From Bacteroidales bacterium UBA1794 (lineage in GTDB: Bacteria > Bacteroidota > Bacteroidia > Bacteroidales > Bacteroidaceae), in the NCBI GenBank assembly GCA_002315435.1, contig DCFW01000020.1:1-64000 (forward strand): 64,000 nt of DNA. Direction: 5' to 3'. Position 1 is the stretch's first letter, and the number at the start of each line of letters is the position of its first letter. Under the pieces are notes generated by a model. It worked only from the letters and a program-made list of their open reading frames with translations. It was not told the origin of the DNA and made no database searches. Shown here one piece after another: positions 43,397 through 53,415 of this stretch. The position numbers and the translations under genes were made by a program.

Positions 43397-44317
43397 TTAT
43401 TTATTCACACGAAACTTCTCACTGCCGCTCTTGAAATAGCCTACGATCTGTTTGGCAGCAGCCAATCCGGCATTAATGTTTGCTTCAGCTGTCTGTGCAC
43501 CCATCTTCTTAGGTGTGGCAAAGTATCTTTCAGGGAATTTCTCTGCGAACTCAGCTGTTGCAGCAGGAGCAATATCGGTAATGTATTTGAATTTAGGATG
43601 ATCACCCAAGAATTTAATTACCTCAGCTTCATTGATAACTTCTTTACGAGCGGTATTCAGCAAGATTCCATTCTCAGGCATGTTGCTCAACAAAGCATAG
43701 TTGATGGAATTTTTAGTTTCAGCTGTAGCAGGTATATGCAATGAGATGATGTCACTCACTTTGTATAACTCTTCTACAGAAGCACAAGCATGGGTACCGT
43801 CGCTTTGTATTGCTTCTCTAGGACAGAATGCATCATATGCATATACTTCCATTCCGAAGCCACGAGCGATACGTGCCACATTACGGCCTACATTGCCATA
43901 AGCATGTATACCCAATTTCTTTCCTTTTAATTCTGTTCCGGCAGTACCATTATAAAAGTTACGTACAGCATAAACCAACAGTCCGAAAGCCAATTCGGCA
44001 ACTGCATTCGAGTTTTGTCCCGGCGTGTTCATTACTACTACATCATGAGCAGTAGCTGCGGCTAAATCTACGTTGTCATAACCGGCACCGGCACGAACAA
44101 CAATCTTCAATTCCTTAGCGGCATCAAATACTTCATTATCTATTTTGTCACTGCGAATAATGATGGCATTGACATTCTTTACAGCTTCCAGCAATTGTGA
44201 TTTATCGGTATACTTTTCAAGAACAGCCACTTCATAACCGGCAGCTTCTACTTCTTTACGAATACCTTCAACCGCAACCTTGGCAAACGGTTTTTCTGTA
44301 GCGATTAAAACTTTCAT
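43397..44317 (-). CDS. serA: D-3-phosphoglycerate dehydrogenase (short form)
   Basis: This 306-residue D-2-hydroxyacid dehydrogenase has an NAD loop (LGIHAYGNVGRNVARIARGFG) and catalytic residues: Arg in VVRAGAGYDN/LNTARKEVINE and a Glu region near DIAPAATAEF. It lacks the ACT/ASB regulatory domain of long SerA, as in many Bacteroides. It makes 3-phosphohydroxypyruvate, the substrate of the adjacent SerC. The gene order (serC-serA) supports the assignment. Confidence 0.9.
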   Translation of the reverse strand: MKVLIATEKPFAKVAVEGIRKEVEAAGYEVAVLEKYTDKSQLLEAVKNVNAIIIRSDKIDNEVFDAAKELKIVVRAGAGYDNVDLAAATAHDVVVMNTPGQNSNAVAELAFGLLVYAVRNFYNGTAGTELKGKKLGIHAYGNVGRNVARIARGFGMEVYAYDAFCPREAIQSDGTHACASVEELYKVSDIISLHIPATAETKNSINYALLSNMPENGILLNTARKEVINEAEVIKFLGDHPKFKYITDIAPAATAEFAEKFPERYFATPKKMGAQTAEANINAGLAAAKQIVGYFKSGSEKFRVNK

Positions 44318-44408
44318 TGTATATTGTCTTTAGTTAGAATTATAACGGGAAAGAGTTATAAAGGCAAAAGCATATTTACCTTCATAACTCTTGAAAATCA
44401 TATTGATA

Positions 44409-45479
44409 TTAATGCTTCTTTTCGAATTCTTGCATGCAGCTGATAAGAGCTTGTACACTCTCCAAAGAAAGAGCATTGTAGCAAGAAGCACGGAATCCGC
44501 CAACGGATCTGTGACCTTTGATACCCACCATACCTTTTGATACGGCAAATTCAAAGAATTCTTTCTCCAATTCTTGATACTCAGGAGCCATTACAAAACA
44601 AATATTCATGTATGAACGATCTGCCTTGTCAGCAATTGTAGGAACAAATAATTTGTTACGGTCAATCTCGCTGTACAAAGCGTCTGCCTTGGCAAGTGCT
44701 CTTCTTTCCATTTCCTTTACACCACCCTGTGCTTTCAACCAGCGTAAGTTCAGCATAGCTGAATATATAGGTAATACAGGAGGAGTATTAAACATGGATC
44801 CTTTCTCTACGTGTGTCTTGTAATCCAACATAGTAGGGATCTGACGGCTTACTTTGCCCAATGCATCGTTCTTTACAATAACGAATGTCAAACCGGCAGG
44901 AGCCAAGTTCTTTTGTGCACCACCATAGATCATTGCATATTTTGAAACATCAAGAGTGCGAGAGAATATATCAGACGACATATCGGCAATTACCGGAACC
45001 TTCGTATCAAAATCATGATGAAGTTCTGTTCCGAAAATGGTATTGTTAGTAGTAATATGGAAATAATCAGCGTCCTCAGGAACTGTGAAATTCTTTGGAA
45101 TATAATTATAGTTTTTATCAGCTGAAGAAGCAACTTCAACAGTCTCTCCGAATAATTTAGCCTCTTTTAAAGCTTTCTTTGCCCACGTTCCAGTGTTCAA
45201 ATAAGCAGCTTTCTTTTCAAGGAAATTATAAGGAACCATGCAGAACTGCAGGCTGGCACCACCTCCTAAGAAAACAACTGAATAACCTTCAGGAATATCC
45301 AAAAGTTCTTTAAACAAGGATTCTGCTTCTTCAATTACCGGTTTGAAATCTGCTGATCGGTGGCTGATCTCAAGAATAGAAAGTCCTATACCGTTGAAGT
45401 CTAGCACGCCCTGAGCTGTTTGCTCGATTACTTCCCTGGGAAGTATAGACGGTCCCGCATTGAAATTATGCTTTTTCAT
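44409..45479 (-). CDS. serC: Phosphoserine aminotransferase
   Basis: This 356-residue PLP-dependent aminotransferase is class-V like: [16 protein letters not shown] at the N-terminus, EISHRSADF, the PLP-Lys motif [15 protein letters not shown] and the C-terminal [15 protein letters not shown]. It converts 3-phosphohydroxypyruvate and glutamate to phosphoserine; it could also serve pyridoxine synthesis. It is the first gene of the serC-serA-DUF1015 operon, with a 91-bp spacer before serA. Confidence 0.95.
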   Translation of the reverse strand: MKKHNFNAGPSILPREVIEQTAQGVLDFNGIGLSILEISHRSADFKPVIEEAESLFKELLDIPEGYSVVFLGGGASLQFCMVPYNFLEKKAAYLNTGTWAKKALKEAKLFGETVEVASSADKNYNYIPKNFTVPEDADYFHITTNNTIFGTELHHDFDTKVPVIADMSSDIFSRTLDVSKYAMIYGGAQKNLAPAGLTFVIVKNDALGKVSRQIPTMLDYKTHVEKGSMFNTPPVLPIYSAMLNLRWLKAQGGVKEMERRALAKADALYSEIDRNKLFVPTIADKADRSYMNICFVMAPEYQELEKEFFEFAVSKGMVGIKGHRSVGGFRASCYNALSLESVQALISCMQEFEKKH

Positions 45480-45617
45480 TTGAATGTTGTTTTGGTTATA
45501 CTTAATATTTTTACTTCTCTATTTATTAAACCTTTTGAAAAACGATGCGAAATTACTAATAATAATCATTTATAACAAATGATATGTTACAAAAAAGTAT
45601 ACTAAAGTTACAATTAG

Positions 45618-46949
45618 TTATTTTGCTTCTTCTATAATGGTCTTCAGGCTTTTTATTTTCTCCCCTTCGATCTGATTCAAGGTTTGATTCAGTTTCTTCC
45701 GACTTACTGCTACAAAAGAATAATGGTCCTTCACATCAATCAACCCTATGTCTTTGTTGTTCAGCCCACCCTTTTTGCAAAGAAATCCAACTATATCCGT
45801 TTTGTTTAACTTATCTTTCTTTCCTTTACCTATATATAATGTTGCCCAAATCGGCTTTGGCGGTACAGGAACATTTTCAGGTAATTCATAAGTTTCCACA
45901 GACTGAGTGATGTACTCAGGCAAGTGCTCTACATCATTCAATATGATATAGGAGGTACCTTCTGCATCCCATCTGGCCGTACGTCCGTTACGATGGGTAA
46001 ATGCCTCTTGATTGACAGGTAAATGATAATGCACGATATTCTTTATCTCAGGTATGTCCAATCCACGCGAAGCCAAATCAGTGGAAACAAGCACATGACA
46101 ACTTCCATTACGGAATTTATAAAGTGCCCGTTCGCGATCTTGCTGTTCCATGCCTCCATGAAAAGCTCCATTCTCCAACTTCACTGAAGTAAGGTATTGA
46201 CTGACTCTATCTACTGATTCACGATAATTCACAAACACAATGGTGGAATCGCTGCCCAAAGCACATAGAAGCTTATAAAGCGTATCCAATTTATCCTTAT
46301 CGGGCGAATTGACTACTCGTAAATCCAAACGATTGTCGGTCTTTGATTTGTCAAGATAGTCCAATCGAACCGTTTCGTTCATTCCTGTGAAACGTGGGAT
46401 TTGTTCTGCATCCGTGGCTGAAAGTAAGATACGTCGTGTCAGTGAATGTAGCTGCGAAATAATATCTTCCATCTCTTCTTGAAATCCGTATTCAAGAGAT
46501 TTGTCAAACTCATCAATAATTAATGTAGTAATAGTTGACGGATCAATATTTCCTTTTTCAATGTGGTCGAGGATTCTACCTGGAGTACCTACCACCAATT
46601 GAGGCTTATTATATTGTAAACTACGATGTTCTTCTGAAGTAGGATGACCACCATAACAGGCCATAGCCTTGAAAGGTGTATTCATCTGATTAAAAACTGT
46701 GGTGATCTGTAGTGCCAATTCACGAGATGGAGCCATAACCAAGGCTTGAACCTGATCATTTGCGACATCCAGTAATTGCAATAAAGGCAGCAAATATGCG
46801 AGAGTTTTACCACTTCCCGTAGGTGACAGCAGAATCATGTCTTTTTGCTTTTCTACTATAGCCTGCAATGAAGCCTGCTGCATTGGGTTTAGTTCTTCAA
46901 TGCCCAATTGAGCTAATGCTGTATCAATTAAATTACTATATGTTACCAT
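45618..46949 (-). CDS. DEAD-box-type RNA helicase, DbpA-like
   Basis: This 443-residue helicase has LSPTGSGKT (motif I), PSRELALQ (Ia), IDEFD (motif II, Phe in place of the usual Ala), LLSATD (III), STDLASRGLDIPEI (V) and HRNGRTARWDAEG (VI). The C-terminal ~75 residues match the DbpA RNA-binding domain, suggesting ribosome assembly. The motif II change is unusual. The gene is divergent from prs. Confidence 0.85.
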   Translation of the reverse strand: MVTYSNLIDTALAQLGIEELNPMQQASLQAIVEKQKDMILLSPTGSGKTLAYLLPLLQLLDVANDQVQALVMAPSRELALQITTVFNQMNTPFKAMACYGGHPTSEEHRSLQYNKPQLVVGTPGRILDHIEKGNIDPSTITTLIIDEFDKSLEYGFQEEMEDIISQLHSLTRRILLSATDAEQIPRFTGMNETVRLDYLDKSKTDNRLDLRVVNSPDKDKLDTLYKLLCALGSDSTIVFVNYRESVDRVSQYLTSVKLENGAFHGGMEQQDRERALYKFRNGSCHVLVSTDLASRGLDIPEIKNIVHYHLPVNQEAFTHRNGRTARWDAEGTSYIILNDVEHLPEYITQSVETYELPENVPVPPKPIWATLYIGKGKKDKLNKTDIVGFLCKKGGLNNKDIGLIDVKDHYSFVAVSRKKLNQTLNQIEGEKIKSLKTIIEEAK

Positions 46950-47036
46950 GCGACAAAGTTATAAATAAAAAAAGTATTAGAGCGCATCATCTATTATTTT
47001 TTTACAAGAACACTTTTATATTGGAGCGAGATTGCT

Positions 47037-47044
47037 TACCTTTG
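47037..47044 (+). promoter_or_regulatory. Predicted -7 element for prs
   Basis: TACCTTTG is an exact TAnnTTTG match, 39 bp before the prs start. A TTTT lies 19 bp upstream in place of a TTTG. Confidence 0.5.
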
Positions 47045-47083
47045 CAAACAATTAACACAATATAGGTAATATCATTTAACAAA

Positions 47084-48022
47084 ATGAGCGAAATAGCACC
47101 ATATTTAGTATTCTCAGGTACTCGTTCAAAGTATCTGGCAGAGAGAATCTGCGAACATCTAAGTTGCCCGTTGGGTAACATGAACATCACCCACTTTGCT
47201 GATGGAGAGTTTGCAGTATCATATGAAGAATCTATCCGAGGATCTCATGTGTTCCTTGTACAATCAACCTTCCCAAATTCGGACAATTTGATGGAACTTC
47301 TTTTGATGATTGATGCCGCTAAGCGTGCATCTGCGAAAAGTATTGTTGCAGTCATGCCGTATTTTGGTTGGGCTCGCCAAGATAGAAAGGACAAACCACG
47401 TGTCTCTATCGGAGCGAAATTAGTAGCTGATCTGTTAAGTGTTGCGGGCGTAGACCGCATAATCACAATGGATTTGCATGCTGATCAGATTCAGGGCTTC
47501 TTTGACGTTCCTGTTGATCACTTGTATGCATCAGCTGTATTCCTGCCATACATTGAGTCTCTTCATCTTGATAATTTGGTCATAGCAACTCCTGATGTCG
47601 GCGGTTCAAAACGTGCCAGTACTTTCTCTAAGTATTTGGGTGTGCCATTGGTTCTTTGTAACAAGGTACGTGCGAAAGCAAACGTAGTAGCCTCCATGCA
47701 AATTATTGGTGATGTACGTAACAAAAATGTAATTTTGGTAGATGATATCGTTGATACAGGCGGAACCATTACTAAAGCTGCTGATTTAATGATGGAAAAC
47801 GGTGCAACCAGTGTACGTGCCATTGCCAGTCATTGCGTGATGTCTGATCCTGCTTCAGAGCGTGTAGACCAATCAAAACTAACTGAGTTGGTATTCACAA
47901 ACAGTATTCCCTATAAAGGAACATCTTCAAAAGTAAAGCAATTAACGGTTGCCGGTCTTTTTGCTGAAACAATTCGTCGTGTCTACAACAACGAGTCTAT
48001 CAGCGGTCAATATTTGATTTGA
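47084..48022 (+). CDS. prs: Ribose-phosphate pyrophosphokinase
   Basis: This 312-residue protein has the family's FADGEFAVSYEESIRG, flexible-loop/ATP region (PYFGWARQDRKDKPRVSIGAK), TMDLHADQIQGFFDVP and the PRPP-binding loop ILVDDIVDTGGTI. It makes PRPP from ribose 5-phosphate and ATP for nucleotide, His and Trp synthesis. It is a single-gene unit ending in a strong terminator. Confidence 0.96.
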   Translation: MSEIAPYLVFSGTRSKYLAERICEHLSCPLGNMNITHFADGEFAVSYEESIRGSHVFLVQSTFPNSDNLMELLLMIDAAKRASAKSIVAVMPYFGWARQDRKDKPRVSIGAKLVADLLSVAGVDRIITMDLHADQIQGFFDVPVDHLYASAVFLPYIESLHLDNLVIATPDVGGSKRASTFSKYLGVPLVLCNKVRAKANVVASMQIIGDVRNKNVILVDDIVDTGGTITKAADLMMENGATSVRAIASHCVMSDPASERVDQSKLTELVFTNSIPYKGTSSKVKQLTVAGLFAETIRRVYNNESISGQYLI

Positions 48023-48042
48023 TATAGATTTATATATTCGAT

Positions 48043-48076
48043 AAAAAGGGATACACACATTGTGTATCCCTTTTTT
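48043..48076 (+). terminator. Strong terminator after prs
   Basis: AAAAAGGGATACACA and TGTGTATCCCTTTTTT pair almost perfectly around a tiny loop and end in a T run. Confidence 0.9.
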
Positions 48077-48177
48077 GTGTAATGGCAAAGGCAAGTCATT
48101 CGTTATTACCGAATGCAGGCATTGTCCCCTACCCATTATTTTCTAGTAAAAAAAAGAATAAATTGAGATTTTAAATG

Positions 48178-48185
48178 TACTTTTG
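48178..48185 (+). promoter_or_regulatory. Predicted -7 element for wecB
   Basis: TACTTTTG, an exact -7 consensus, 42 bp before the ATG. No convincing -33 element. Confidence 0.45.
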
Positions 48186-48227
48186 CATGAAGGAATCCAC
48201 ATGGTTTCATTTAAAAATTAAAGGAAA

Positions 48228-49328
48228 ATGGTAAAAGTTTGTATTGTTACGGGTGCACGCCCTAATTTCATGAAAGCAGCTCCTATCATCAGAGCTATCA
48301 ATAAAGCAATAGAAGAAGGAAAACAGATTTCATATCGACTAATATATACCGGTTTGCATGATGATTCCACTCTTGAGCCGTCGCTCTTCACTGATCTGGA
48401 AATAAACAAACCTGATGCATTCCTGAATGCCGACTGTGAGAATTTGAATGAACTGGCAGGTAAAACGATGTTTGCCTTCGAACAGGAACTGACAGCTAAT
48501 CCGACTGACGTAGTGATTGTTGTTGACGACCTCACATCTACTATGGCTTGTGCCATTGTGGCAAAGAAGAAAGGCGTGATGCTGGCTCATCTTGTGGCAG
48601 GTACACGATCATTTGATATAAAGATGCCTAAAGAGATTAATCGTCTGGTCATTGACGGATTGTCTGATTTACTGTTTACTGCCGGTGTAGGCTCTAATCG
48701 TAATGTAAGTCGTGAAGGGGCCGAGACATCACAGGTATATATGGTAGGAAACATTTTAGTGGATACATTGCGATTCAACCGAAATAAATTGGTGATGCCT
48801 GCTATATTCAATATCTTGGGACTAAAAGAGAAGGAATATCTGGTATTCACACTCAATCGTCATGCCCTGCTCAGCAATCCAGAGAATCTGAAAAAGATGT
48901 TTGCAGGTTTCATACGTGAGACTGGTAATACTCCAATAATTGCTCCTATGCATGAGTATGCCGGCAAGGAAATATCCAAACTACTACCTGCAGGATGCAA
49001 CTTCCATATTGTGCCTCCACAAACATATCTCGGTTTCGGGTATCTAACTACTCATGCCAAAGGTATCATTACCGACTCAGGCAACGTGGCTGAAGAAGCT
49101 ACTTTCAACGGTGTGCCTTGCATCACTCTGAATAGTTACACAGAGCATACCGAGACGGTAACTGTAGGCACGAATGTATTGGTAGGTGAAGACCCTGAAA
49201 AACTTGCAGAAGCCACTCATAATCTAATTTCAGGCACATGGAAACAAGGTGCTTTACCAGAAAGATGGGACGGTAGAACAGCGGAAAGGATCATTCAAAT
49301 ATTACTTGAATATAACGAGGATAAATAA
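48228..49328 (+). CDS. wecB: UDP-N-acetylglucosamine 2-epimerase (non-hydrolysing)
   Basis: This is a 366-residue GT-B-fold epimerase with VTGARPNFMKAAPIIRAI at the N-terminus, LTSTMACAIVAKKK, HLVAGTRSFDIKMPKEINRLVID (family HxEAGlR variant: AGTRS), a GNxxVDT site and TDSGNVAEEATFNGVPCITL. It interconverts UDP-GlcNAc and UDP-ManNAc for surface polysaccharide synthesis. The ADP-like AGTRS deviates from the usual AGLRS. It ends 2 bp before rarA. Confidence 0.85.
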   Translation: MVKVCIVTGARPNFMKAAPIIRAINKAIEEGKQISYRLIYTGLHDDSTLEPSLFTDLEINKPDAFLNADCENLNELAGKTMFAFEQELTANPTDVVIVVDDLTSTMACAIVAKKKGVMLAHLVAGTRSFDIKMPKEINRLVIDGLSDLLFTAGVGSNRNVSREGAETSQVYMVGNILVDTLRFNRNKLVMPAIFNILGLKEKEYLVFTLNRHALLSNPENLKKMFAGFIRETGNTPIIAPMHEYAGKEISKLLPAGCNFHIVPPQTYLGFGYLTTHAKGIITDSGNVAEEATFNGVPCITLNSYTEHTETVTVGTNVLVGEDPEKLAEATHNLISGTWKQGALPERWDGRTAERIIQILLEYNEDK

Positions 49329-49330
49329 TT

Positions 49331-50602
49331 ATGATACAGCCACTTGCAGAAAGAATGCGTCCCAAGTCTTTGGATGATTATATCGGACAAAAGCATTTGG
49401 TGGGACCTGGTGCAGTGCTTCGAAGAATGATTGATTCGGGACGTATCTCCTCATTCATTCTGTGGGGCCCTCCCGGTGTGGGAAAAACAACCTTGGCACA
49501 AATCATTGCCAACAAGTTGGAGACTCCATTCTATTCTTTGAGTGCTGTGACAAGTGGCGTGAAGGATGTGCGGGAAGTGATTGACCGTGCCAAAAGCGGA
49601 CGTTTCTTTTCTCAGAACAGTCCGATTCTATTCATTGACGAGATCCATCGTTTCAGTAAATCGCAACAGGATTCATTACTTGGTGCCGTAGAGCAAGGAG
49701 TGATCACTCTTATCGGTGCCACCACGGAGAATCCTTCTTTTGAGGTGATACGTCCCCTGTTATCCCGCTGCCAACTGTACGTTCTGAAGTCTCTTGAAAA
49801 GGAAGATCTGCTGGAGCTTTTGCATCGGGCTATAGCAACGGATGTGGATTTGAGCAAGAAGCATATCACTATTAAAGAGGATACAGCACTATTGCGCTAT
49901 TCGGGAGGAGATGCACGCAAACTGCTCAATATCCTTGAACTTGTAGTGGATGCAGAGGAAGACGACGATATTGAGATTACAAACGATAAGATCGTCAATC
50001 GCTTGCAACAAAACCCTGCGGCTTATGATAAGGAAGGAGAAATGCACTACGACATTATCTCCGCTTTTATCAAGAGTATCCGCGGAAGTGATCCGGACGC
50101 AGCCATCTATTGGTTGGCACGAATGATTGAAGGTGGAGAAGATCCGTCTTTCATCGCACGACGTTTGGTTATCTCGGCCTCTGAGGACATCGGGCTAGCC
50201 AACCCTAATGCTCTTTTGCTTGCTAATGCAGCGTTTGATGCCGTAATGAAGATAGGTTGGCCCGAGGGACGTATTCCATTAGCTGAAGCTACTGTATACT
50301 TGGCAACAAGCCCTAAAAGTAACTCGGCCTACATGGCGATCAATGATGCATTAGAGAAGGTGAGGGAAACCGGTAATCTGCCTGTTCCACTCCACTTGCG
50401 CAATGCACCTACTAAGTTGATGAAGCAGTTGGGCTATGGCAAAGAATATAAGTATGCTCATGATTTCACAGGACATTTCGTTGATCAACAGTATCTGCCT
50501 GACGACATGCAAGGTACGCATTTCTGGCAAGCACAAGACAATCCATCTGAAAGCAAGTTGCGTGAACATATGGACGGGTTATGGGGCAAAAAGGATAAAT
50601 AA
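49331..50602 (+). CDS. rarA: Replication-associated recombination protein A
   Basis: This 423-residue AAA+ ATPase of the RarA/MgsA/WRNIP1 family has PLAERMRPKSLDDYIGQKHLVGPG, Walker A WGPPGVGKTT, Walker B LFIDEIHRF, sensor 1 GATTENPSFEV and the C-terminal tetramerisation part (YLPDDMQGTHFW). It acts at stalled replication forks. It is cotranscribed with wecB. Confidence 0.93.
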   Translation: MIQPLAERMRPKSLDDYIGQKHLVGPGAVLRRMIDSGRISSFILWGPPGVGKTTLAQIIANKLETPFYSLSAVTSGVKDVREVIDRAKSGRFFSQNSPILFIDEIHRFSKSQQDSLLGAVEQGVITLIGATTENPSFEVIRPLLSRCQLYVLKSLEKEDLLELLHRAIATDVDLSKKHITIKEDTALLRYSGGDARKLLNILELVVDAEEDDDIEITNDKIVNRLQQNPAAYDKEGEMHYDIISAFIKSIRGSDPDAAIYWLARMIEGGEDPSFIARRLVISASEDIGLANPNALLLANAAFDAVMKIGWPEGRIPLAEATVYLATSPKSNSAYMAINDALEKVRETGNLPVPLHLRNAPTKLMKQLGYGKEYKYAHDFTGHFVDQQYLPDDMQGTHFWQAQDNPSESKLREHMDGLWGKKDK

Positions 50603-50669
50603 GACAAAAAAGAAATTCTATAAACAATTAGCCTATCAATGGCGTTTAAGAAATAAAGACTAAAGAATT

Positions 50670-51629
50670 ATGAAGATAGTTGTTTTTGACGGATATAGTT
50701 TAAATCCCGGAGATCTGGATTGGAGCGGACTAAATGAGTTTGGAGAATATACGGTGTATGATCGCACTGGTAGCAATGAAATCATTGAACGCGCAATAGA
50801 CGCAGATGTGATACTGACTAACAAGACTTGCATGTCCGATGAAGTAATGGGGCAATTGCCTAACTTGAAATTCATCGGTGTATTGTCTACAGGCTACAAC
50901 ACAATAGATATTGCGGCTGCAAAACGCAGAGGAATCATTGTGACGAACACGCCTTCATACAGTACCAACTCTGTAGCGCAAATGGTGTTTGCACATATCT
51001 TAAACATCACGCAGCAGGTAGCTCACTACACGGATGAAGTACATCAAGGCACATGGGAAAGAAGCAAGGATTTTTGCTTCCGCGATACGGAACTGACTGA
51101 GTTGACAGGTCTGAAACTTGGTATTATCGGATACGGCACTATTGGTCAAGCTGTGGCACGTATTGCCTTAGGGTTCGGTATGGAAATTTGTGCTTATACA
51201 CATAAATCATTCCTACAAATTCCTCGTGAAGTGACAGTGCTGTCGTTAGATGAAATCTACAAACAATGTGACGTTATCTCGTTACACTGCCCGCTGGATG
51301 AACACAATCAAGGAATGATTAATGCAGAGGCTTTAAAGAAAATGAAATCGACTGCCATCCTCATTAATACAGGTCGTGGCGGATTAATTAACGAACAAGA
51401 TCTGGCAAACGCTCTCGACAACAATGTAATAGCAGCAGCCGGACTGGACGTTCTTTCATGCGAACCCCCCAAATCAAACAATCCGTTGCTTAAAGTCAAG
51501 AATTGTTACATCACGCCACACATTGCATGGGCTACCAAAGCTTCACGTACCCGACTGATAACGATCGTATTGGATAATCTTCGTGAGTTCCATAGTGGTG
51601 GTGCAGTGACAAATAATGTAGCAAAATAA
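50670..51629 (+). CDS. D-2-hydroxyacid dehydrogenase
   Basis: This 319-residue NAD-dependent enzyme has the dinucleotide loop LGIIGYGTIGQAVARIALGFG and the catalytic triad in context: Arg in LINTGRGGLINE, Glu in GLDVLSCEPP and His in YITPHIAWATK. The best family guess is glycerate/hydroxypyruvate dehydrogenase, but lactate or other 2-keto acids remain possible. It starts 67 bp after rarA and ends before a hairpin at 51688. Confidence 0.85.
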   Translation: MKIVVFDGYSLNPGDLDWSGLNEFGEYTVYDRTGSNEIIERAIDADVILTNKTCMSDEVMGQLPNLKFIGVLSTGYNTIDIAAAKRRGIIVTNTPSYSTNSVAQMVFAHILNITQQVAHYTDEVHQGTWERSKDFCFRDTELTELTGLKLGIIGYGTIGQAVARIALGFGMEICAYTHKSFLQIPREVTVLSLDEIYKQCDVISLHCPLDEHNQGMINAEALKKMKSTAILINTGRGGLINEQDLANALDNNVIAAAGLDVLSCEPPKSNNPLLKVKNCYITPHIAWATKASRTRLITIVLDNLREFHSGGAVTNNVAK

Positions 51630-51687
51630 AAAGAGATTGCACCAAAGGTAAATATACCTGATAGATGCAACTTGAAAAGAATAGAAC

Positions 51688-51725
51688 AAGCCCTTTTAGA
51701 TCCTATATTTGATCTGAAAGGGCTT
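51688..51725 (+). terminator. Predicted terminator after the hydroxyacid dehydrogenase
   Basis: AAGCCCTTTTAGATC (51688-51702) pairs with GATCTGAAAGGGCTT (51711-51725) around 8 nt with one mismatch, followed by ATTCTTTT. Confidence 0.8.
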
Positions 51726-51829
51726 ATTCTTTTATACATTGATCCTTCAATATACGCTAGCGGATGCGCATCCATTCCTAGTAGGTTTTGATCGAATTGT
51801 TGCTATACATTCTTTCACTTACAGTCACA

Positions 51830-52100
51830 AATTGCTCCTATTACAAGTACACATTTTTTCTCTTGAATACATCTATTCTTTCCTTTACATGTATGAACGA
51901 CTCTTGTAGCAAGTCATGCTTGGAACCTATTTCTCTATATGCATGTATCCCTTGCAGACATTAATTGCTCCTGCTACAAGAATACATTCTTTCTCTTACA
52001 TGCATGAACTACTCCTGTTGCAAGTCATGTTGGAACCCATTTCTCTCCATGCATATATCCCTTACAGACATTCATTGCTCCTGCTACAAGTATATATTTT
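51830..52100. repeat. Imperfect tandem repeat, ~110-bp period
   Basis: CAAGTCATG, TTGGAACC, ATTTCTCT, CATGCAT and CTCCTGCTACAAG recur in the same order 110-111 bp apart (for example 51910/52021 and 51971/52081). A weaker, more divergent copy starts near 51830. Confidence 0.65.
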
Positions 52101-52172
52101 CCCTATTACAGGCATGCATTCTTCCAACTACAAGCACACATTCTTCCAATTCGTAAGCAGCATTTTCATTTT

Positions 52173-52250
52173 TTACAACTGTAAAAAAGCATTTCTACGG
52201 CCGTAACACATACGTTTTACAGTTGTAGAAATGCTTTTCTACAGCCGTAG
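52173..52250. repeat. Long hairpin, 33-bp imperfect stem
   Basis: The arms 52173-52205 and 52218-52250 pair over 33 bp with a few mismatches around a 12-nt loop. Each arm is made of CTGTA and TTTCTAC modules, so smaller hairpins are nested inside. It lies 97 bp after the efflux permease stop on the other strand. Confidence 0.65.
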
Positions 52251-52346
52251 AAATAAGTTTTGCTGCTTTGCAAGTGGAAAAATGCATACAAGTATTGAAT
52301 AAAAAGCACGTTAGTATCTTATGATAACTACCAAGGAACTTGTCTG

Positions 52347-53411
52347 TTATGCGCTCTTACGATAGCTGACAACTGCCCATGCATTCAATGCCAAGGCAAA
52401 TATGCCAAGAGAGGCAAACTGTATAGATAAATCGCTCCAACTGCTACCTTTGATGAAAACCATACGCATCACTTCAACAAAATATTTCAAGGGATTTGCC
52501 ATAGTAATGTATTCCGCCCATTGTGGCATACTTCTTATAGGAGTGAACAATCCGCTCATCAAGATGAATACAACCAAACAGAACCACATCACAAACATGG
52601 CTTGTTGCATGGTGGCGGAATTGTTGGAGATGACTAGTCCCAATCCTGACATGGCCAATACATAAATGGCGGCTCCGGCATAAATGACAAGCAAGCTTCC
52701 TACTGGAACAAAACCATATATCGCCCAAGCCAAAACGAAACAGATGGAAAGCACCACAAAGCCTACGGTCCAATAAGGTATCAACTTGGCAAGTATAAAG
52801 ACAAACTTGTTGACGGGGGTCACATTAATCTGGTCAATAGTACCTACTTCCTTCTCGCTCACCACGTTCAATGCCGGTAGAAACCCACACAACAACGTAA
52901 GCAAAATGCCCATTAACCCGGGTACCATAAACAATTTATAATCTTGATGCAAATTATACAAATTCCGCACACTCACCATCGAATCGGTGTTGCCTCGTAC
53001 AATTGACGCCAAATAGGAACTGCCTAATCCTCCTTTTGTACCGTTAACGGAATTGGCTGCGATCAATACTTGCGCCGGCTCACCCCGCGTGACATGACGC
53101 TCAAGATGTGGAGGCAATTCAAGCAGTAAATCTGCTCTGCCCGCCTCTATCTCATTCATTCCTTCGGCATAGGTTCCTTTATTGGAGGTAAGTTTGAAGT
53201 AAGTGGAAGCTTCTATGCGATTCACCAAGCGTTGCGAGAGCATGGAATGATCATTATCAATGACGCACAAGTTCAGATTCCTTATCTCCATATTGGCTGC
53301 CCAAGGCATCAACACCATCATCATGATGGGGAACATCAATATCATTCGTGGAAGAAACGAGTTACGAAACAATTGCTTGAACTCTTTCTCTATCAGAAAT
53401 TTTATCATCAT
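52347..53411 (-). CDS. ABC-2-type efflux permease (YbhR/YbhS-like), second
   Basis: This 354-residue inner-membrane permease has an N-terminal helix, a large periplasmic segment (about 45-165) and five or six C-terminal helices. GFLPALNVVSEKEVGTIDQINVTPVNKF is the conserved ABC-2 EKE-x-GT-x-E/D motif. It should pair with the 365-residue permease encoded 4 bp upstream to make a heterodimeric channel for the tandem ATPase. It is the last gene of the efflux operon. Confidence 0.9.
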   Translation of the reverse strand: MMIKFLIEKEFKQLFRNSFLPRMILMFPIMMMVLMPWAANMEIRNLNLCVIDNDHSMLSQRLVNRIEASTYFKLTSNKGTYAEGMNEIEAGRADLLLELPPHLERHVTRGEPAQVLIAANSVNGTKGGLGSSYLASIVRGNTDSMVSVRNLYNLHQDYKLFMVPGLMGILLTLLCGFLPALNVVSEKEVGTIDQINVTPVNKFVFILAKLIPYWTVGFVVLSICFVLAWAIYGFVPVGSLLVIYAGAAIYVLAMSGLGLVISNNSATMQQAMFVMWFCLVVFILMSGLFTPIRSMPQWAEYITMANPLKYFVEVMRMVFIKGSSWSDLSIQFASLGIFALALNAWAVVSYRKSA

Positions 53412-53415
53412 AATC

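Larger units (their letters stand above)
51630..52346. other. Gene-free region with tandem repeats and a long hairpin
   Basis: This 717-bp spacer between convergent genes holds the terminator at 51688-51725, about 2.5 copies of a ~110-bp direct repeat (51830-52100) and a 33-bp-stem hairpin (52173-52250). Short ORFs here repeat simple Cys/Leu/Tyr patterns of the tandem repeat and are not credible genes. Confidence 0.65.

Noticed and set aside
51830..52100. CRISPR array
   Set aside because: The repeat unit is ~110 bp and imperfect, without short unique spacers.
51916..52206. 96-codon Cys/Tyr-rich frame
   Set aside because: It reads through the ~110-bp tandem repeat and has repetitive nonsense composition.
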